Below are positions 61,132 through 64,000 of a stretch of DNA of 64,000 nucleotides, one piece after another (position 1 is the first letter of the stretch; the number at the start of each line of letters is the position of its first letter). The notes below the pieces were generated by a model. The model was not told the origin of the DNA and searched no databases. It saw only the letters and a list, made by a program, of their open reading frames with translations. The stretch comes from Mycobacterium syngnathidarum. GTDB taxonomy: Bacteria > Actinomycetota > Actinomycetes > Mycobacteriales > Mycobacteriaceae. The translations under genes and the position numbers were made by a program. Location: positions 1 to 64,000 of the forward strand of contig NZ_MLCL01000023.1 in assembly GCF_001942625.1 (NCBI RefSeq), read 5' to 3'.

Positions 61132-61692
61132 ATGACGCAACGGCGACTCTGGTGGCGACACACCATCTCGGTGTTGATCGCCCCGGCAACGATGACGATC
61201 TTCATCCCCGCGCTGATCATCTGGGCTACCGGCGCGAAAGCCCCTGACCTGAACACCACTTCGGGCGTCCTGCTCGCCATCGCGGGCGCAACACTGGTCG
61301 CGTTCGGCCTGTGGTTCCTGGTGTGGACGGTGATCCTGTTCGACCGCATCGGCAAAGGCGCCCTGGCCATCGGATCTCCGGTCAACCTGGTGGTGGAGGG
61401 CCCATACCGGCACGTCCGTAATCCGATGATGACCGCGGTGTTCTGCATTCAGCTCGGCACCGCCGTCGCCATGGCCTCACCCTGGTTGTTCGGCTGGTTT
61501 GTGCTGTTCTGCACCCTGACCCTGATCGCCATCCCGGTCTTCGAGGAACCTCACCTCCGCCGGCGTTTCGGCACCGAGTACGACGAGTTTCGGCGGAACG
61601 TGCCGCGGTGGATTCCCCGTCCTACCGCCTGGGTTCCCCCGTACGCCGGCGACCGATACCCGCGCGTTCGGCACCCAGCCCAGGACGCTTGA
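61132..61692 (+). CDS. Membrane methyltransferase, isoprenylcysteine carboxyl/PEMT family
   Basis: Encodes 186 residues, with AGGAG 9 bases upstream of the ATG. Four membrane segments; the C-terminal signature GPYRHVRNPMM, then EEPHLRRRFGTEYDEFRRNVPRWIPR, is that of ICMT/PEMT-type SAM-dependent methyltransferases and related DUF1295 proteins. The substrate in bacteria is usually unknown (lipid or small hydrophobic molecule). It is divergent from a TetR with shared operators, so a lipophilic inducer could be its substrate. Confidence 0.82.
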   Translation: MTQRRLWWRHTISVLIAPATMTIFIPALIIWATGAKAPDLNTTSGVLLAIAGATLVAFGLWFLVWTVILFDRIGKGALAIGSPVNLVVEGPYRHVRNPMMTAVFCIQLGTAVAMASPWLFGWFVLFCTLTLIAIPVFEEPHLRRRFGTEYDEFRRNVPRWIPRPTAWVPPYAGDRYPRVRHPAQDA

Positions 61693-61748
61693 GGTGCGCA
61701 GGAACTTCGTCACTTGGCGGAAGAACGCACGGCCGCAACAAGATAGAC

Positions 61749-62048
61749 CTACTCTGGCACGTCAGGTTCGGCGCGCTGCTTGTATTCCCAACTCGCCCCC
61801 GCGGTCAACGTACCGGGCTCCAACTCTGTGCGTCCGGCGTCACGGACATGCACTGTCTGCGCCAGGATCTCGTCGGGCTTGCCACCGATAACGACGACCG
61901 GGTGCTCGTACTCGATGCCGTAGAGCTTGAGCGCGGCATGCACCGCATGCGCCGCGGCCTTGCCGCGCGACATCTTGGCATTCGAGTTGACCCTGATCAC
62001 CAGCCGACGTTCCGGCGCTCCGGTCCCCTCGACTTCTTCGGCCTCCAT
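61749..62048 (-). CDS. PTH2-like (archaeal-type peptidyl-tRNA hydrolase family) protein
   Basis: Encodes 99 residues from the ATG MEAEEVEGTGAPERRLVIRV; the longer frame upstream is antisense to the 13E12 gene. PTH2 features: VIRVNSNAKMSRGKAAAHAVHAAL (Lys-Gly-Lys-type helix start) and VHVRDAGRTELEPGTLTAGA, corresponding to the conserved RDAGRTQxxPGxxT of Pth2. It is shorter than the ~115-residue archaeal enzymes in the middle section. It may act on peptidyl-tRNA or a related ester, or be a non-catalytic relative. Confidence 0.75.
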   Translation of the reverse strand: MEAEEVEGTGAPERRLVIRVNSNAKMSRGKAAAHAVHAALKLYGIEYEHPVVVIGGKPDEILAQTVHVRDAGRTELEPGTLTAGASWEYKQRAEPDVPE

Positions 62049-62141
62049 GCGCACGAGCCTAAAGCTTCGTTCGACGGGCTTCCCTGCCGCCGGGTTGAGC
62101 GAGGTCCGGAACTTGTCGTACCCCTTTGTGATGATGGTGGT

Positions 62142-63383
62142 ATGTCTTCGGAGGCATCTTCTTTCGCCGCTGGGCCCGGCCCGGCGCGGCGGTTGGAGGT
62201 GTTGTGCGATGAGTTGTCGCAGCTGTGCGGGCAGCGCAACGCGATCGATGGTCGGATCGTGGAGATCGTCGCTGAGCTGGAACGCGACGAGTTGTGCGGG
62301 GCCACCGGGGCCCGCTCGATCACCGCGTTGGTGGCCTGGAAGACCGGTGTGGCACCGCGCCACGCCGAGACGATGGTGGCGGTGGCCCGCCGGCTCGGGC
62401 AGTTCCCGCGCTGCGCTGAAGCGCTGCGTGAGGGCCGGCTCTCACTGGATCAGGTGGGGGTGATCGCCGAGAACGCCGCCGACGGATCTGATGCGCATTA
62501 TGCGGAGTTGGCCTCGGTCGCCACGGTCAGGCAGTTGCGTACGGCGGTCAAGCTGCAACCGCGCCCCGACCCCGACCCGAAACCCGAACCCCGGCGGTCG
62601 TTCACCCGGGTCGAGGGCAACGGATACACCACCTACCGGATCACCCTGCCGCGTCTGGACGCCGCCACTTTTGACGCCGCGTGCCAAGCCCATCACGACG
62701 CGTTGGTCGCCGAATGGAAACGCGACCATGAGGCAGGCGATGAGCAGGCGCCGCCGTTTCCCGACCATGTCGATGCCTTCATGCGTCTGGTCGAGGCCGG
62801 CTGGGATACCGAGGCCGCGCGGCGCCCCCACGGCCAGCACACCACCGTGGTGATGCATCTCAATGTCACCGACCGCGTCGCTGCCCTGCATCTGGGCCCG
62901 GTGCTGACCGATGAGCAACGCCGATACATGTTGTGCGATGCCACCTGTGAGGTGTGGCTCGAACGCCAAGGCCAACCCATCAGCGTCGGTCGCGCCACCC
63001 GCACCATCAGCCGCCGACTGCGTCGGGCCTTGGAGCACCGTGACCGCTGCTGTGTGGTGCCCGGCTGCGGCGCCACCCGCGGCCTACACGCCCACCACAT
63101 CGTGCATTGGGAAGACGGCGGCCGCACCGACCTGGACAACCTGGTGCTGGTCTGCCCCTATCACCACCGGGCACACCACCAGGGCGGCATCACCATCACC
63201 GGGCCCGCGCACCGACTCGTCGTCACCGACCACACCGGAAAACCCCTCCACGGCGGATCGCTGGCCCGCCCACCGACCACACCCCCACCCCAGGTGCCAC
63301 CGTGCCCGGGACCCACCGGTGAACGCGCCGACTGGTGGTGGTACCCACCCTTCCAACCCGAACCCCCACCACAAGCCGCCTGA
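62142..63383 (+). CDS. 13E12-repeat family protein (DUF222 with HNH nuclease domain)
   Basis: Encodes 413 residues from the ATG at 62142. An N-terminal DUF222 helical domain spans about 10-290 (RRLEVLCDELSQLCGQRNAI, then ARSITALVAWKTGVAPRHAE). The HNH domain follows: RALEHRDRCCVVPGCGATRG, then LHAHHIVHWEDGGRTDLDNLVLVCPYHHRAHH with the zinc Cys pairs and catalytic His. The tail is Pro-rich and ends in a WWWYPP segment. These repeats are multi-copy and mobile-like in mycobacteria. A relic of the same gene lies at 2406-2620. Confidence 0.92.
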   Translation: MSSEASSFAAGPGPARRLEVLCDELSQLCGQRNAIDGRIVEIVAELERDELCGATGARSITALVAWKTGVAPRHAETMVAVARRLGQFPRCAEALREGRLSLDQVGVIAENAADGSDAHYAELASVATVRQLRTAVKLQPRPDPDPKPEPRRSFTRVEGNGYTTYRITLPRLDAATFDAACQAHHDALVAEWKRDHEAGDEQAPPFPDHVDAFMRLVEAGWDTEAARRPHGQHTTVVMHLNVTDRVAALHLGPVLTDEQRRYMLCDATCEVWLERQGQPISVGRATRTISRRLRRALEHRDRCCVVPGCGATRGLHAHHIVHWEDGGRTDLDNLVLVCPYHHRAHHQGGITITGPAHRLVVTDHTGKPLHGGSLARPPTTPPPQVPPCPGPTGERADWWWYPPFQPEPPPQAA

Positions 63384-63415
63384 CCCAGCGGCCGCCTCCG
63401 CGAGATCGGCACGCG

Positions 63416-64000
63416 TCACGGGTCGTCGGAAACCACTTCCCGCAAGAACTCCCCGCCGTGGATGGCGGCCAGCAGCGAATTCTCCGAGGTGCGATTGGCG
63501 GTAAACAGCAACTCGTCGCCGGCTTCGAGCACGTCGTCGGGCTTGGGAAACCGCACCTCTTTGCCCCGGACGACGGTGACAAGCGCCGTGTCCACGGGAA
63601 GATCCAGCCGGTCCACCCGCTGACCGACCACCGGGTTGTCTTCCGGCAAGGTCAGTTTGGTCAGCTCCACCCGACCCCCACGTAGCGTCATCAAACGCAC
63701 CATGTGGCCGACGTCGATGGCGCCCTCGATGCCGGCCACCAAGGAACCGGGTGTCGACACCGCGACATCGATGCCCCACTCCTGACCGAACAACCACTGG
63801 TTGCGGATGTCGTTGATACGCGCCACCACCCGCGGCACTCCGAACTCCGACTTGGCCAGCAACCCGACCACGAGGTTGGACTTGTCGTCACCCGTCGCTG
63901 CGATCAGCACGTCGCCGGTTTCGATCCCGGCCTCCTCCATGGCGGACAGTTCGCAAGCGTCCGCCAGCAACCAGTCGGCGCCCGGCACCGTGCTCGGCTC
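63416..64000 (-). CDS. trkA: TrkA-type potassium uptake regulator (C-terminal part; N-terminus beyond window)
   Basis: The open frame runs off the right edge; about 195 residues are visible. The RCK_N part shows GADWLLADACELSAMEEAGI, LIAATGDDKSNLVVGLLAKS and VPRVVARINDIRNQWLFGQE. The RCK_C domain follows (LPEDNPVVGQRVDRLDL, then GDELLFTANRTSE). The sequence matches the CeoB/CeoC (Rv2691/Rv2692) TrkA proteins that bind NAD(H) and gate Trk potassium channels. The N-terminal GxGxxG motif is expected just outside the window. Confidence 0.9.
   Translation of the reverse strand, partial: EPSTVPGADWLLADACELSAMEEAGIETGDVLIAATGDDKSNLVVGLLAKSEFGVPRVVARINDIRNQWLFGQEWGIDVAVSTPGSLVAGIEGAIDVGHMVRLMTLRGGRVELTKLTLPEDNPVVGQRVDRLDLPVDTALVTVVRGKEVRFPKPDDVLEAGDELLFTANRTSENSLLAAIHGGEFLREVVSDDP

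Overview
The window looks like chromosomal DNA of a fast-growing mycobacterium (Mycolicibacterium-type). The reasons are high G+C with frequent GTG/TTG starts, leaderless -10 boxes, an EspC-like type VII secretion gene, a 13E12 (DUF222/HNH) protein, mycofactocin-associated dehydrogenases, an F420-dependent LLM oxidoreductase, an FprB-type ferredoxin reductase, and a block matching the M. tuberculosis Rv1354c-Rv1356c order. No rRNA, tRNA or CRISPR array was seen.

Layout. 1-2.6 kb: the end of an IS3-family element, a three-gene candidate type VII secretion operon, and a decayed 3' fragment of a 13E12 gene. 2.7-12.2 kb: nine minus-strand genes for CoA-ester catabolism (two acyl-CoA dehydrogenase-like subunits, two amidohydrolases, an acyl-CoA synthetase, two crotonases, a DapA-like aldolase, an SDR) with a divergent TetR at 12.5 kb. 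13.3-16.2 kb: thiolase, crotonase and GntR. 16.3-25.4 kb: a tight plus-strand operon with three crotonases, three acyl-CoA synthetases, an NDMA-type alcohol dehydrogenase, a thioesterase and an LLM oxidoreductase. 25.4-34.1 kb: two divergent units (SDR, thiolase, acyl-CoA dehydrogenase, GntR, CoA-transferase; and acyl-CoA dehydrogenase, mycofactocin-type SDR, acyl-CoA synthetase). 34.1-37.9 kb: alpha/beta hydrolase, flavin monooxygenase, HtdZ-like hydratase and PurU.

38.4-45.8 kb: an Rv1356c-like protein, a MoeY-like E1/nitroreductase fusion, a GGDEF-EAL protein and two gamma-butyrolactone-receptor-like TetRs. 46.3-49.7 kb: an acyl-CoA dehydrogenase pair and an EamA transporter. 49.6-52 kb: FprB and a TetR that share an operator motif. 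52-58.6 kb: a guanidine/urea-type operon (permease, two DUF1989 proteins, a carboxyltransferase-only carboxylase homologue, allophanate hydrolase). 58.8-64 kb: a nucleotidyltransferase/DnaQ-exonuclease pair, TetR plus membrane methyltransferase with twin operators, a PTH2-like protein, an intact 13E12 protein and a TrkA-type potassium regulator cut by the window end.

The first 37 kb reads as an accessory catabolic region. Activation (FadD), dehydrogenation (FadE), hydration/isomerisation (crotonases), oxidation (SDR/ADH) and thiolysis are repeated with different paralogues under separate TetR/GntR control, which suggests several related cyclic or branched substrates. The substrates cannot be named from sequence alone. 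The most distinctive systems are the carboxyltransferase-only guanidine/urea operon, the E1-nitroreductase/c-di-GMP locus beside the butyrolactone-type regulators, and the nine-gene amidohydrolase/aldolase operon.
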